From: Taenia hydatigena
Lineage: Eukaryota > Platyhelminthes > Cestoda > Cyclophyllidea > Taeniidae
Direction: 5' to 3'
NCBI GenBank assembly: GCA_036345935.2
Contig: JADWOT020000001.1
Span: forward strand, 17,972,828 to 18,036,827
DNA length: 64,000 bases
Positions 25,690-36,148 of the stretch are shown one piece after another. The notes below the pieces were generated by a model. The model was not told the origin of the DNA, did not search any database, and saw only the letters and a program-made list of their open reading frames with translations. Each line of letters opens with the position of its first letter. Positions within the stretch are counted from its first letter, which is position 1. The position numbers and the translations under genes are program-made.

Positions 25690-28600
25690 ATTCACCGGTA
25701 GAAGAAGGCAGAATCTCGGCGGTTCCGAATTTGTCAGCCATTGTAGAATATTACGAGAATTTTCTCCGTTTTCCTTCCTCCGCCTTATTCTACCTCACAT
25801 GAAAACCCTTTGCTACTGTACCAAAAAATGTAGTTTTAAAAATAAAATTACGGTACTCGCATAGTTATATGCAGTTTATTTTCTCATTTGTCATCAGCGC
25901 TGCCTCAATGTCCATAGGCAGGTATCCCATTTCCTTACTCTGTTAATGGGAAGAGTCCAGTGAAGAGCGTTAGCCAAAATTCTTAATATTCTAGTTCCTG
26001 ACAAAATGGTTATCTCGAACCTTTGTCGATTCGGCTTGAAGGCCTATTCATCCTTGCATTAAATGGCTATTGAGGATGTTACAAATATCTATACGACATA
26101 GTAATGATGTTCCACGATTTGTCTACGAGCATCTGGACCATGGGACTGTGAGACATAGCGCAGTCTCGCGCAGCTGCTGGTCGTGTGAAAGAAAATGAGG
26201 TACATACGGAATGGTGAACCACTCGAGGTCAGCTTGAAGGTTTCCTAGACCGCCAGTATTGGAAACAACTTCAATAATTACTACCACACATAACATCTAA
26301 ATAATCGGGAACAGTAGAGCGCTAACCCCATAGTTTGAGTTGATTTCGGTATTCAGTTGGCATTTGTACGCTTTTGCATCTTTTGTTGATGGGCCGAGAA
26401 CTTGGACTGCCTCCTGGCCGTGTTCCACGACTTGGCTTCGTGTGGTCGGTAATCTCAAAACACCATCTGAGCGCACTCATTGAGGCCATTTTTGGTGCCT
26501 CGTTGAAGCTACAACGTGACATCTCTTCTCATTTGTGCAATCAAAACTGCTACTGAGAATAAGATGTAAATCACTGTTTAAAAACAGTTAACGCCAAGGA
26601 AAAAGCAGTGATGTTGGAGACAGTAGTAGACACTGGGATCAAGACGGGCTCGAAGACTCGTAAATGCACTTTAGTTGATGTAGTATACAATGCAGCTTCG
26701 TAGATTGCATTCGCATATTCATGGACAACTGCAACAAGGAACCCAAAGTAGGGCATGGAGAGAAAAAGAAAGAGAGCCTAAAGGATAGGAAGAAAAGAGA
26801 ATTAGAATGAGGTAGAAAATAATAATTAAAATATTATGTGGTTAGACTTGTAGACATGTACACATACTTGGATGAATGAGTGCATGCGAAAGTGACTGAA
26901 GGGAGGAATGAAGCTATGAATAAATGGAAGGGAGGTTGGGGGGCAGCTACGATAGCATAGAAAAGGAGGCACAAAATAGGATCTGACGGAGAAGTGACTG
27001 AGCAAACTCTAATCGTCAATTAAGTTTGGTCGTGTAATAAATGCAACGACGGACGGATTTCCCAGTATCTATAGACAAAATAACCAATTGTCTGTCCGCT
27101 TTGTGATGTTGTGTCTGCCGAAATCACTATAATTGCTTAATTAGTGCCACTTGCGAATGTGCAAAGACGGATACCGCTGAGATGGGAAAGTTCAAATCTT
27201 TAAGCGCACATCACAGGATTTTAATAATTAAAAAAATTGCAGCCATAAATGCGCGAACGCAAACTAGCCTAGTATAACTTGATTACGCTTTAAAGATCCA
27301 AATCTAAGTACTTGAATCACAAAGTGGAGGGATGACATAAATTAGGAATCTATGCATACAGAAATAGGATCATAAAATGTACATTTATACTAAAATGACG
27401 TATATATGCAACGTTTTCCATTTGCGTACATTGATGCGGCTCACCTTGTAGGACTTCGCGCAATTGACGATGCATTTAAGAATGCAAACTAAACAGCCGC
27501 CTTCCACATATACGCTTCAACGCGCTTGCACTCATTCATTTGTTGATGCGGCCGCCGACAGTTCCATGAACACAGCACCAATGTCATTGCCTCATCCTTT
27601 AATATTACCTCATTCAATGTAGTAATATGTACGCTCAATGGTCTGCAATCAAGTTCGGTGCGAACTAGCACAAATATGCGGAGAGGAGCATAGAAGAATA
27701 ACGAGTAGCAGGGCAGAATAAAGTAGGGTGTAGCTGATTGAAACGTAACAAATGAGTCAGCGATCCCGAGCGTTCCACTCCTGTCACCATTGGAGTACCA
27801 AATCCACGGATTTGTGCGTAAGGCTATCGCTGACGTTCACTTCCCTCTACTAATCACCATTCAACTCACAACTTTCATTACGAACTGCATACTCTGTTGC
27901 TTCTCTTTTCTTTTTTAATGTCTTAGTCACTGCCCAAAATCACAAAGCACTTCAGCTTTTTCGACGTTTGTCCCATGTTATCCTAAAATCCTATGCCTAA
28001 ATCATTTCTTTTTTGCTTATCTTGCCAAATTTATAAGTCGCTCCTGTTGTATCCAAAAGTGCCATCTTACTTTTGTGTCAGAAATGTTTGAGGAGTTTTA
28101 GCACTACATGCAACATCCAATTTAAAATCAGGTGTTGTTTGATCACGAGCAGTGAGTTCTTATTCTCAAAATAGTAAAGCTGCGCCAATAACGACAAGCT
28201 AACTTTTTGAGTTGCACACAGTTCTCTCGCTGATAACATTTATTACAGTACTGCACTTTGTTGGGAAATTGGTCATACATGCACCGTCTGAATTACCTTT
28301 GATGCTGCTTAGAACACTTTCCTTATTTTCAAATGTGTCATAAAGAAAGTAAGGTGTTCCTTAATACGCCCGTATCCAATGAGTAGTTCCTGGTCTCATT
28401 TGTTGCTGCGGTGTCTGAAATGCCAATTTGGAATAGACAGTTCTTACGCTCTTCTGCTTTAACATCCGCTGCCTCTATGCCCTGAAGAATTGCATAGCAA
28501 CCTATCTGTAGAAGAATGGTGCAGGTTTAACAATGTCAGATATGCGTCAAAGCAAACGAACCAAGTGCAGATGAAAGGCATCAACCTAATCACTGCTAGG

Positions 28601-28915
28601 AGGAAGGAAACACGCCATTGCCGCGTCAAGGCAAACTTTTATGAAAACGAAGATAAAACCAGATGTCACCTATCAAATTTTGATACCACTGAGTTAGGAA
28701 AGTGTTTGGCTGTGTGAGAGGCAACCAGCAATTCTGTCAACAAGGGTTGTAAGATTTTTTTCGGTCAACTGTAATATTGTGATGAGGCGAGTCCAACCCC
28801 CCTTTTTGCTGTGGATCCGAAAACAGACTTAATTAGCAGCCTTCATTTTTCAACGTGCCATTCAGATAAACCCTCAGAGTGTAAAATGGAAACGAAATGT
28901 TGCTATGATTTGTGG
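25690..28915 (+). repeat. Dispersed repeat family A, longest copy A2
   Basis: This is the longest copy of family A. It is collinear with A1, with an extra block of about 0.8 kb (about 27000-27870). Part of that block (27490-27660) matches 31190-31380 next to copy A5, so it seems to belong to the full-length element rather than being an insertion. Frames inside, such as 28490-28717, are not kept open in the other copies. No reverse transcriptase, transposase, long terminal repeat or A-rich tail was recognised. The element class is therefore open. Confidence 0.75.
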
Positions 28916-28919
28916 AGTT

Positions 28920-30998
28920 AACTTTCCACTTAATGGCTGTTGCTACGATACTTGAGGCAGGAGAGAAAGAGACAGCTGCTTCTCCCCAAAATGCACGCAA
29001 ATGCTCCAAATTTTAGGACGGGATGTAAAATATTCCAATCCCAAATCTCTGCTTGAACAAGTGCATAATAGCAAACCACAACTTATGTACTTACTACATC
29101 AAAATGCACCAGAAATACTTCCAAATTTAGGGTCAACTGAACTGGTCGCAGTGCATGGCATCTAAATGCACGTACCTGCATGATTCGCTTCAAAGTGGCA
29201 CTATAGCCAATGACGTTATCTAAAGTGAAGGAAGAAGACGAAGCAATCAGAGATTACAAGCAACGATTTAACTACGAGTAGTTTGTCCCCCGTTTGCATC
29301 GAAGTGGGCTGTATCTACAAATAAACATTCGCTTTGTTGAGGAGCCGCACACATGAGGGATGTTTTGGCTTCGAATATACCAGTGCGTAAGAGGGAGTGA
29401 TGAATGCCACTCTTTCAAAGTGGACTCGGCTAATTTGGTCAAATTACTTGCGCCATGAACCCAAGACCAATGAGCTGTTCCGCCTTGAAAGAAGCTGGCT
29501 GAGATAATCAGAGAACACAGCGTCAAGTACCTTAAAGAAGGGCGTTTGTGACACGAGTGATGCAGTCACTGGTTTGCAACTGCATCAGACGGTGAGTGGT
29601 AATAGTTGCAGGAGTTGGGCAGATGAATTCCGTATAGTGACCATAAATTAACGAACGATGAATAAAAAGCTGCGCAATTCATTAGTTTGTTCTGCGACTC
29701 TTTTACGTTATTTGCTAGCAGAAGTGCTTGCAGTATAAGTTGGCCTTCACAATCATATCGCTCATTACGTCACCAGCACCGGTATACTTGCTGCCCATGC
29801 GATATGCACCCAAAAGATACAATACACTTCATCTCCATTTGCCCATGCCTGCCTGAATTTCAAAGCGCTGCTAACAAGACTAACACTTAGGGATTCCCTG
29901 TCGAACGCGACACACTCACACGAGACCGATCTGCACGATTCGACTGATGTGTACAGGTGCGAAACTTCTCTGCTTCGGCGAAAACCCGCTGTATTTAGCT
30001 AGTCAAAATGAGGTGAGTTCCAACTAATCAATGGCAGCCCAAGCCATCCATTTCTTTGGTTTTGAAGACGTACATAAGGAAAATGGGCGACCAGTAGGGA
30101 AATTGCAACAATTATTTGACAAAGAGTTATTCACATAACATGACGTGATTTCAGAGCGCGAACAGTGGTCGTTTAATAGGATTCATTCCATATTAGTATT
30201 ATTAATCATTTGGGCAAAAATCCCATTTATTCACCACCATATCTAAGTGTGTGACACTCGGATGATGGAATTATGGAAAGGAATTACAAGCTGTCGCTCA
30301 ATCGGTTTTCGAATATTTCGGTTTCTGTCCTGAACTCTTCCTCCTCCTCTTGCTATGCCTCCAAGACATGCACCAGTCAGCATCGTGTTGACAGTTGTTT
30401 GTCCAAGCAATCACTGCAACTTTGAAAGCCATTCAATCTGAATTCGATGCAACATCCACGTAGGCTAGCAATTCGGCTATGGATGAAGTGTGAGGGAGAA
30501 GGAAAGTTATATTAATGCTTGGTAACTACAAGTTTTCCACTATGGCATTAATTGTCCAAAGGACTGCTTGAGTTGCCATGTCTCACCAGCTGCCACTGAT
30601 ACCCGATGCGACCTCTTGAGGCCGTCGTATCAGCGTCAGAGTAATGGCCACTTCTCTTGTAGACATGAGCAATCATTGACCCTGTACCAGGCCTCTTTGA
30701 TCACTCTAGCTGATACTTTTCGAAAAGTAGGCAAGTATAAGATACTTTATGTTGGTTTAATAGGGCATTTGACTTTTGTAGTTAAAATGAACTCCCTAGT
30801 TTCCCACTAAGCAGTATTGTTTTGATGTGAGGGTCACGTGATTGTAACAGTACAGTCCCATAGAAACGCAGTGGTTTTGGGCAAAGGGATGGGCTTGTAA
30901 TAGTCTGATAATAAAGGGTCTTACTGGCACAGGCTAAATTACTCTTGAGCTCCTAAATGGAATAACTGAAGAGAGACTGTAAAATTGGGAATCTGAGA
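28920..30998. other. No gene recognised
   Basis: The minus-strand frame at 29272-29526 and plus-strand frames at 29687-29890 and 30568-30810 carry no domain signature. I found no RNA gene and no repeat copy here until the 135-base repeat at 30999. Confidence 0.4.
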
Positions 30999-31133
30999 GC
31001 TCTGACGTAGGCGTGTGGACAATTTACGAACTTCCACACCTGCAGAATATAGTAGACAGATACTGTTATCGTATTCCATATCATTCCACATGGTAAATCA
31101 TAGCGAGTTGAGCTTCAAGTTTGCTTGTTTCAC
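30999..31133 (+). repeat. 135-base direct repeat, copy G1
   Basis: This is nearly identical to 62321-62455. Aligning the two by eye without gaps I count 10 differences in 135 positions. The match begins at gctctgacgtaggcg and stops sharply on both sides. This is the highest identity between any two segments in the window, so it probably reflects a recent duplication or insertion. Confidence 0.9.
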
Positions 31134-31169
31134 TCCCTTGTGCCACAAAAAAATTATCTGCTCTCTGCG

Positions 31170-31950
31170 TAAAGGTTGAAATAAGTAATTGTAAATGCAA
31201 ACTATGCTGATGCACTCCAAGAAACACACTCCTACGCGCTTACAATCAATTATTTTTGGTGTGACCACCGATCGCACCATAGACGGAGTATTCATTTCCA
31301 CCACCGACGTCACTGCCTCTTCCTTCGGTGTTACCCTATTCAATGGAGTGGCATGTATTGAAATGATCAGCAATCAAGTGCAGTGTAAAAACATGTAACA
31401 TGATGGGATAGAAACTGCCCTTACGAAACAGCACAAATGTGTCACAAATGACGCAAGTGGTTTCCAAGTAAGGTCTTTATCCTATGAGCAGTTCCTGGTC
31501 TCATTTTGTGCTGCAGTTTCTACAAAATTAATCCGTTATCAAACGTTCCCGCGCCCTTTTATTTCACCTTCAGCTGACTTTATGCCTTACTGTACCCTGG
31601 TTCAGGTCTAACAGTGTTTAATATACGTCGAGGTGGACAAATAACCTGTAGAAAAAGTAGCCAATCCAATCACTGCTCCTCTAGGCACTATACTCAATCC
31701 AAACGGGGAAAAGAAATACGTCATTGTTTTATAAACACGAAACATTTTCTGCAAACGGAGATCTAACTGAACGTTACTGGCCATGCATTTGTGCTGCTGG
31801 GTTAAAACAAATTTGGGTGCGAGAGAGGCAACCAAAAATACTGTTAATAAATGCAATAAGATTTTGATCTGTCAGCTGCAACATTGTCGAAAGGCTGGTC
31901 CAATCCACTTTTTGCTCTGAGTTCGAAAGCAGACCAGGTCACTGGTGCGT
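31170..31950 (+). repeat. Dispersed repeat family A, copy A5 (3' portion)
   Basis: The segment 31430-31950 matches the 3' part of A1 (about 3005-3530) and A2 (about 28335-28830). Anchors are aaatgtgtcacaaatgacg (31435 and 3004), ctggtctcatt, gagaggcaacca and a final block with cgaaagcagacc. The preceding 31190-31380 matches 27490-27660 within A2. The copy ends just before the 53-bp minisatellite. Confidence 0.7.
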
Positions 31951-31988
31951 GCACTGCCTGGTCCAGCGCCATCACGCGCGTTCATTCA

Positions 31989-32514
31989 GAGAAGGAGCGA
32001 AAATCGCAGCCTCGTGTAAACCAATGCAACAAAATAGCCAAAGAAAAAACGAAAATCACAGGTCCTTGCATAACAATACAACAAAATTGCTTGGAGAAGG
32101 AGCAAAATCACATCCTTTTGTAGACAGGCACTACAAAATTGACTAGAGGAGAAGGGAAAAACGCAGTCTCGTGTGGACGAATACAACAAAGTTGTCCACA
32201 GAAGGAACGAAAATCGCAGTCTCGTGTAGACAAATGCAACAAAATTAACTAAAGGAAGAGTGAAAGTCGCAGCCTTTTTAGACTAATGCAACAAAATTGA
32301 CTGCAGGATGAGTAAAATTGCAGTCTCGTGTAGATCACTACAACGAAATCGTCCACACAAGGGGCAAAAATCGCAGTCACGTGCACATCAATGCAACAAA
32401 ATTGCCTACAGAAGGAGAGAAAGTCGCAGTCTTTTCTAGACAAATGCAACAAAATTGACTGCAGAATGAGTGAAAATCGCCATCTTGTGTGCACAAATAC
32501 AAAAAATAGCCCAC
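31989..32514 (+). repeat. Minisatellite, ten units of about 53 bp
   Basis: Ten imperfect tandem units begin at about 31989, 32043, 32094, 32146, 32199, 32252, 32304, 32356, 32409 and 32462, with unit lengths from 51 to 54 bases. The shared core is gaaaatcgcagtctcgtgta followed by gacaaatgcaacaaaattg. Units 5, 8 and 9 start with a variant of cagaagga or cacaagg. Because the period is not a multiple of three, the frames running through it (for example minus strand 32249-32494) are by-products. The array directly follows family A copy A5. Confidence 0.95.
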
Positions 32515-33530
32515 TGTCACGGATAATGCTGCAGGAACGTCTAGAGTCAATTTACTGGCAAACACCTCACATGATTATCCATCTGTCACTGTACCGCCTT
32601 CAAGATGCACTCAGTGGGTCGCTGGATTGAACAAATTCGAGAGTTAAAGAGCATCCTTATTTACTGCCTGTCGACTCATAATGTGATGGAAGTCGAATTG
32701 TGGAAATCGTACTTGAGAATACCGCATCCATGTTAAAATTGGTATTATCACATATACGATTGTCAGACAAACTTAGATGTGAACAGGAAACTTTATGTCG
32801 TCTTATGCTAGGAATTCTACCCTCATCCTCACCTGTCATGTCATATCTATCACCGTCTATTCTGCCATCTCTATCTCATCCACCGTTGTTGTCTACGTCG
32901 TATTTGCCTTCACCATACTTATTACGTCGAACATCATCATCCTCATTGCCGCCACGGTCGACAGCACATCCAACCTATCCGGCGTTGGCGTTGGATTAGT
33001 CCTCCTCAAGAGGCACTTCCGACTTCATTTCGTCCTCCTTCTCCAGCGATACAGCTTGCAGACCGACTGACATTAAGGCCAGTATGGTCATGCTAATGCA
33101 GAATCGGATGGTTGGCATAGGTAGATGAAGCAAATGTTAATTTTCAGCAATCCTGTCTAGACTTTCGTGATTTGGTAATGACCTTCAACATCCATTATTC
33201 CAGCGCCACATGGACGCCGTCAAGACATGAGAGGATTGCGGTCGTGCAGCAGAAGGGAAGGACGATGAGTTCAAAAAAAATAAAGTGATCCCTTCAAAGC
33301 AAGTTTTGCCTACATTTAAATTCTAATTGACAAATGAGGTTGACTTAATAGTTTTTAACGTAAAAGGAACAAAATAAGAAAAATATATTGGTGTTTGAGT
33401 GCACTAAATCTAGGTATTGATTGGCTAATCCAGCGAAGCCATCTATGCACACAAAAAACTAATGCGATTCGCTGTCATCATCTACCTTATATCAATGCCC
33501 AATGAGAAGATGCCTGATGCAATTTCCCTT
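32515..33530. other. No gene recognised between minisatellite and H2B promoter
   Basis: A region at 32795-33070 opens overlapping frames in two phases with runs of Ser/Pro in one and Val/Ile in the other. Such mirrored low-complexity frames suggest a composition effect and I cannot assign a protein. The rest is AT-rich with no clear feature until the CCAAT and TATA elements of the histone gene. Confidence 0.4.
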
Positions 33531-33536
33531 ATTGCT

Positions 33537-33610
33537 ATTGGCTGACACATAAGCCATTGACAGCTCAAACTTTGTCAGTGAAAGTGATGGAACATTTGTC
33601 TATAAATAAA
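33537..33610 (+). promoter_or_regulatory. H2B core promoter: inverted CCAAT box and TATA box
   Basis: An ATTGG (inverted CCAAT) lies at 33537-33541 and a TATA element, tataaataaa, at 33601-33610, about 70-80 bases before the H2B start codon. The spacing fits a short leader, as is usual for replication-dependent histone genes. Assigned from motif and position only. Confidence 0.65.
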
Positions 33611-33679
33611 TGTGCTGATGGCAGTTTCAAAGTGAATTTTGCTGAGCTTAAATAACTACTAAGAGCGGGGGAAGTTGTC

Positions 33680-34048
33680 ATGGCTCCTAAAGTAGTATCG
33701 GGCAAATCTGCAAGGAAAGCGTTGAAGGCGAAGGTGTCGAGGACGGACAAGGCAAAGAAGAGACGAAGGAAGGAGACCTTCGCCATCTACATCTACAAGG
33801 TGTTGCGCCAGGTGCATAAGGAAACGGGCATCTCGTCGAAGGCGATGTCCATCATGAACTCCTTTATGAACGACGTCTTTGAGCGAATCGCTGCTGAGTC
33901 GATCCGTTTGGCGCGCTACAACAAGAAGTCGACAATCACGAGCAGAGAGATTCAGACTGCTGTGCGCCTGCTGCTGCCTGGTGAGTTGGCGAAGCACGCG
34001 GTGTTGGAGGGTACCAAGGCTGTGACCAAGTACACGGGCCCAAAGTAG
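33680..34048 (+). CDS. Histone H2B, intact but divergent
   Basis: This single exon encodes 122 residues, a typical H2B length. H2B pairs with H2A in the nucleosome core in the nucleus. A basic N-terminal tail (1-32) is followed by the histone fold, with family motifs [11 protein letters not shown] (36-46), [31 protein letters not shown] and AVTKYT. The lysine that is usually ubiquitinated is kept (Lys113 here). Several normally near-invariant positions differ: Lys47 where Pro is usual, Arg79 for His in the LAHYN segment, Lys83 for Arg, Leu109 for Ser in AVSEG, and GPK instead of SSK or SAK at the end. The start follows a TATA box by about 75 bases and a histone-type stem-loop lies 102 bases after the stop, so it is probably expressed in S phase. 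It may be a variant paralog. No H2A, H3 or H4 gene is in the window. Confidence 0.95.
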   Translation: MAPKVVSGKSARKALKAKVSRTDKAKKRRRKETFAIYIYKVLRQVHKETGISSKAMSIMNSFMNDVFERIAAESIRLARYNKKSTITSREIQTAVRLLLPGELAKHAVLEGTKAVTKYTGPK

Positions 34049-34149
34049 ATGAGTTGGATGTAGAGTGCTGCTGGTGCCGCTGACTAGTTGCACTCTACTC
34101 CACTGCAGCCCACTTGACTCCGTCCTGTGCATGAGTGAACGCATCCCAC

Positions 34150-34165
34150 GACCCTTTTGAGGGCT
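34150..34165 (+). terminator. Histone mRNA 3' stem-loop
   Basis: The 16 bases GACCCTTTTGAGGGCT fit the 6-bp stem plus 4-base loop of replication-dependent histone mRNAs and are followed by ACCACC, as expected. The stem has a G-T pair at its base, an A-C mismatch at the second position and four good pairs. The loop is TTTG rather than the usual TTTC or TTTA. It would direct cleavage without polyadenylation and binding of the stem-loop binding protein. Confidence 0.8.
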
Positions 34166-34505
34166 ACCACCACCACTGCCACATTCACTTTTGATTTCTG
34201 TGGACAAAAATATGTGCATTTACTGCCGCTTTCTTCCTATGTCTAGTAGAACACAGCCTTGTGGCCCATCATCCAACAAGTATTAGCCTTTTATGAGACT
34301 ACTCAGAACCAAAAGCGATGGAAAAGCTTAATCTGGCACAAAGCTTATTTCATTCCTTCCAACAGCGCTGAACCTCATAGCCATCCTCACATCAGTCATT
34401 GCATCTCCTTTCCCCCTCCTTCGACCTCCTCTGCCTACGTCTAGCGATGACCACAGCTAATACCGACGCTAGCACTTCGAGATCGCCCAGACAATGAGAA
34501 TGAGG

Positions 34506-34805
34506 ACTAGACATAGGAAGAAAGCGGTAGTAAATGCACACATTTTGTCCACAGCAATCAAAAATGAATGCGGTAGTGGTGGTGGTGGTGGTGGTGGTCC
34601 TCAACAGGGTCGTGGGATGTGTTCACTCACGCACAGGGTGGAGTCGAGTGGGCTGCAGTGGAGTAGAGTGCAACTAGTCAGCGGCACCAGCAGCACTCTA
34701 AATCCAACCCACCTACTTAGAACTGGTGTACTTGGTCACAGCCTCGGTACCCTTCGACACCGCGTGCTTCGCCAACTCACCAGCAGCAGCATAGCATGCT
34801 CTGTG
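34506..34805 (-). pseudogene. Histone H2B 3' fragment, inverted, with its 3'UTR
   Basis: Read on the minus strand this gives [20 protein letters not shown] followed by SK and a stop at 34713-34715. The 3'UTR then follows the intact H2B 3'UTR closely down to the tgtctagt block (34248 in the intact copy, 34506 here). Only about the last 25 codons are present, and the match ends within a GCT/CTG-rich stretch. The stem-loop counterpart (34596-34611) is decayed. The coding end matches the usual H2B C-terminus (Ser in AVS, SSK end) better than the intact neighbour does, so it is not simply a copy of that gene in its present form. A (GGT)n expansion lies in the UTR on the plus strand (about 34573-34598). 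Confidence 0.9.
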
Positions 34806-34980
34806 TGTTTACACCTTAAATTTGCATGGCAGTATCATAACATCGGGGCACTGCAAGGATTATTAAGCCAAGACAATACTCACTTCTCACCTTAAGGCGG
34901 ATGCTAGCGGAAGTGGCGGGAGTTCATTGTGTCCTCCTCTTCATGTAGCAGTGCATAAATGTCATCGAGAAGCACTGTAG

Positions 34981-36148
34981 GTCCTCCTTGAATATGGCAA
35001 GTCGGTCTCTTGTTCCGATGAAAACATGAACACTGCGCTTCATTGTGCAGCCACCAAAGGTCACCTGCCGCTCGTGAAAATGCTTATAAGTCATGGGAGT
35101 CGCATTGATGCGGCGAATGTATATAATGGAACCCCCTTAAGCCGAGCTGTTCACCACAGGCGCACAAAGGTTGTTCGACACCTCATTTTCCATAGTGCCG
35201 GTGAGGGCTACAGACTGGATAAAAGAGACCAAGCTGCGCTTACGCTTGCTAGTGCCGAAGTGCGTTTTCTACATTTGTCTCTATGAGTTAATAGAGACAT
35301 TATTTACTTCTTACTCATCATGCGATTGCCTATGAAGGCAATTTTACCCATAGCACGATCTCGAAAAGTGGGCAAAATGTTGGTTTATAGAATTGCTAAG
35401 CTAAGCATCTAATGATGCATCATACCTACAATTACATTTCCTACAACCAGGGTGACTATGAAACGGCAAAATTCATTTTTGAGACAAATTGTCCCTGGGC
35501 TTTGCGAAGCAGATGTTTGCAAGTCGCACTCGAGCAAGCTACCTTAAACGGTCACATTCTGCTGATACGACTGTTGCACCTGCATGGAGCTGACATCAAC
35601 CGATGCGTCTCCTGCATGAAACCACCTATTTTTGCAGCGATTTGTGGACGTCGCTTGTCTGTTCTCCAGTACTTTATCTCGAATGGAGCCAATATTGAGC
35701 AACGAGACAGAAAGGGCCTCACGCCACTTATGCTGGTCGTCAAAGTCGGGGACGCCAACATGGTCGAGCGCCTTCTGGCTGCTGGTAAGTGGTTGAGTTT
35801 TCGCCGGATGAAGGCGTTTGCCGTGGTCATTTATTGTAAATAACTGATCTCTTGAAGTCTAACTTAATCTTTTACACCTTTAAAGCCAATGAGTCACAAA
35901 TGCGGTGCTTATAGTTGCCTGTTTATGCACATAATCTTTCTTAACTCTCTCTTCAACCGTTTGAACATCCTTATCCTTACCTTACTGGCGTCGTATTAAT
36001 CTACTTTTTTGGTGCTTTGTTTTTAGGAGCCGACGTGACTGCAAAGTATGGAAAAAATGGAACAGCTTTGTCAATCGCCAGTGATCTCGGTCACATGGAA
36101 ATTTGTGAAAAGATTTCAGAAGCTGTAGAGCGTAGTAAAGACCCGTGA
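34981..36148 (+). CDS. Ankyrin-repeat protein, three 3' exons (5' end not found)
   Basis: Exons 34981-35259, 35451-35784 and 36027-36148 join in frame (phase 0, then phase 1) to give 244 residues ending in TGA. Splice sites are tgtag before 34981, gtgcgt after 35259, accag before 35451, gtaagt after 35784 and tttag before 36027. The translation is a stack of about seven ankyrin repeats plus the end of an earlier one. Clear examples are NTALHCAATKGHLPLVKMLI (residues 17-36), GADINRC, GANIEQRDRKGLTPLM, VVKVGDANMVERLLAAGADV across the second junction, and GTALSIASDLGHMEICEKI near the C-terminus. Ankyrin stacks bind other proteins, and nothing else here shows the partner or location. The first exon listed opens inside a repeat, so at least one upstream exon should exist, possibly beyond the inverted H2B fragment. 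I do not assign a named family. Confidence 0.85.

Noticed and set aside
32249..32494. 81-codon minus-strand frame with repeated CDF or RLRFS motifs
   Set aside because: It runs through the 53-bp minisatellite, whose period is not a multiple of three, so the repeated peptide look is a by-product.
33659..34219. 186-codon open frame on the minus strand
   Set aside because: It is the antisense shadow of the intact H2B gene and its 3'UTR. The similar plus-strand frame at 34494-34895 is the same shadow of the inverted H2B fragment.
35552..35830. 92-codon minus-strand frame
   Set aside because: Antisense to the second ankyrin exon and without its own domain.
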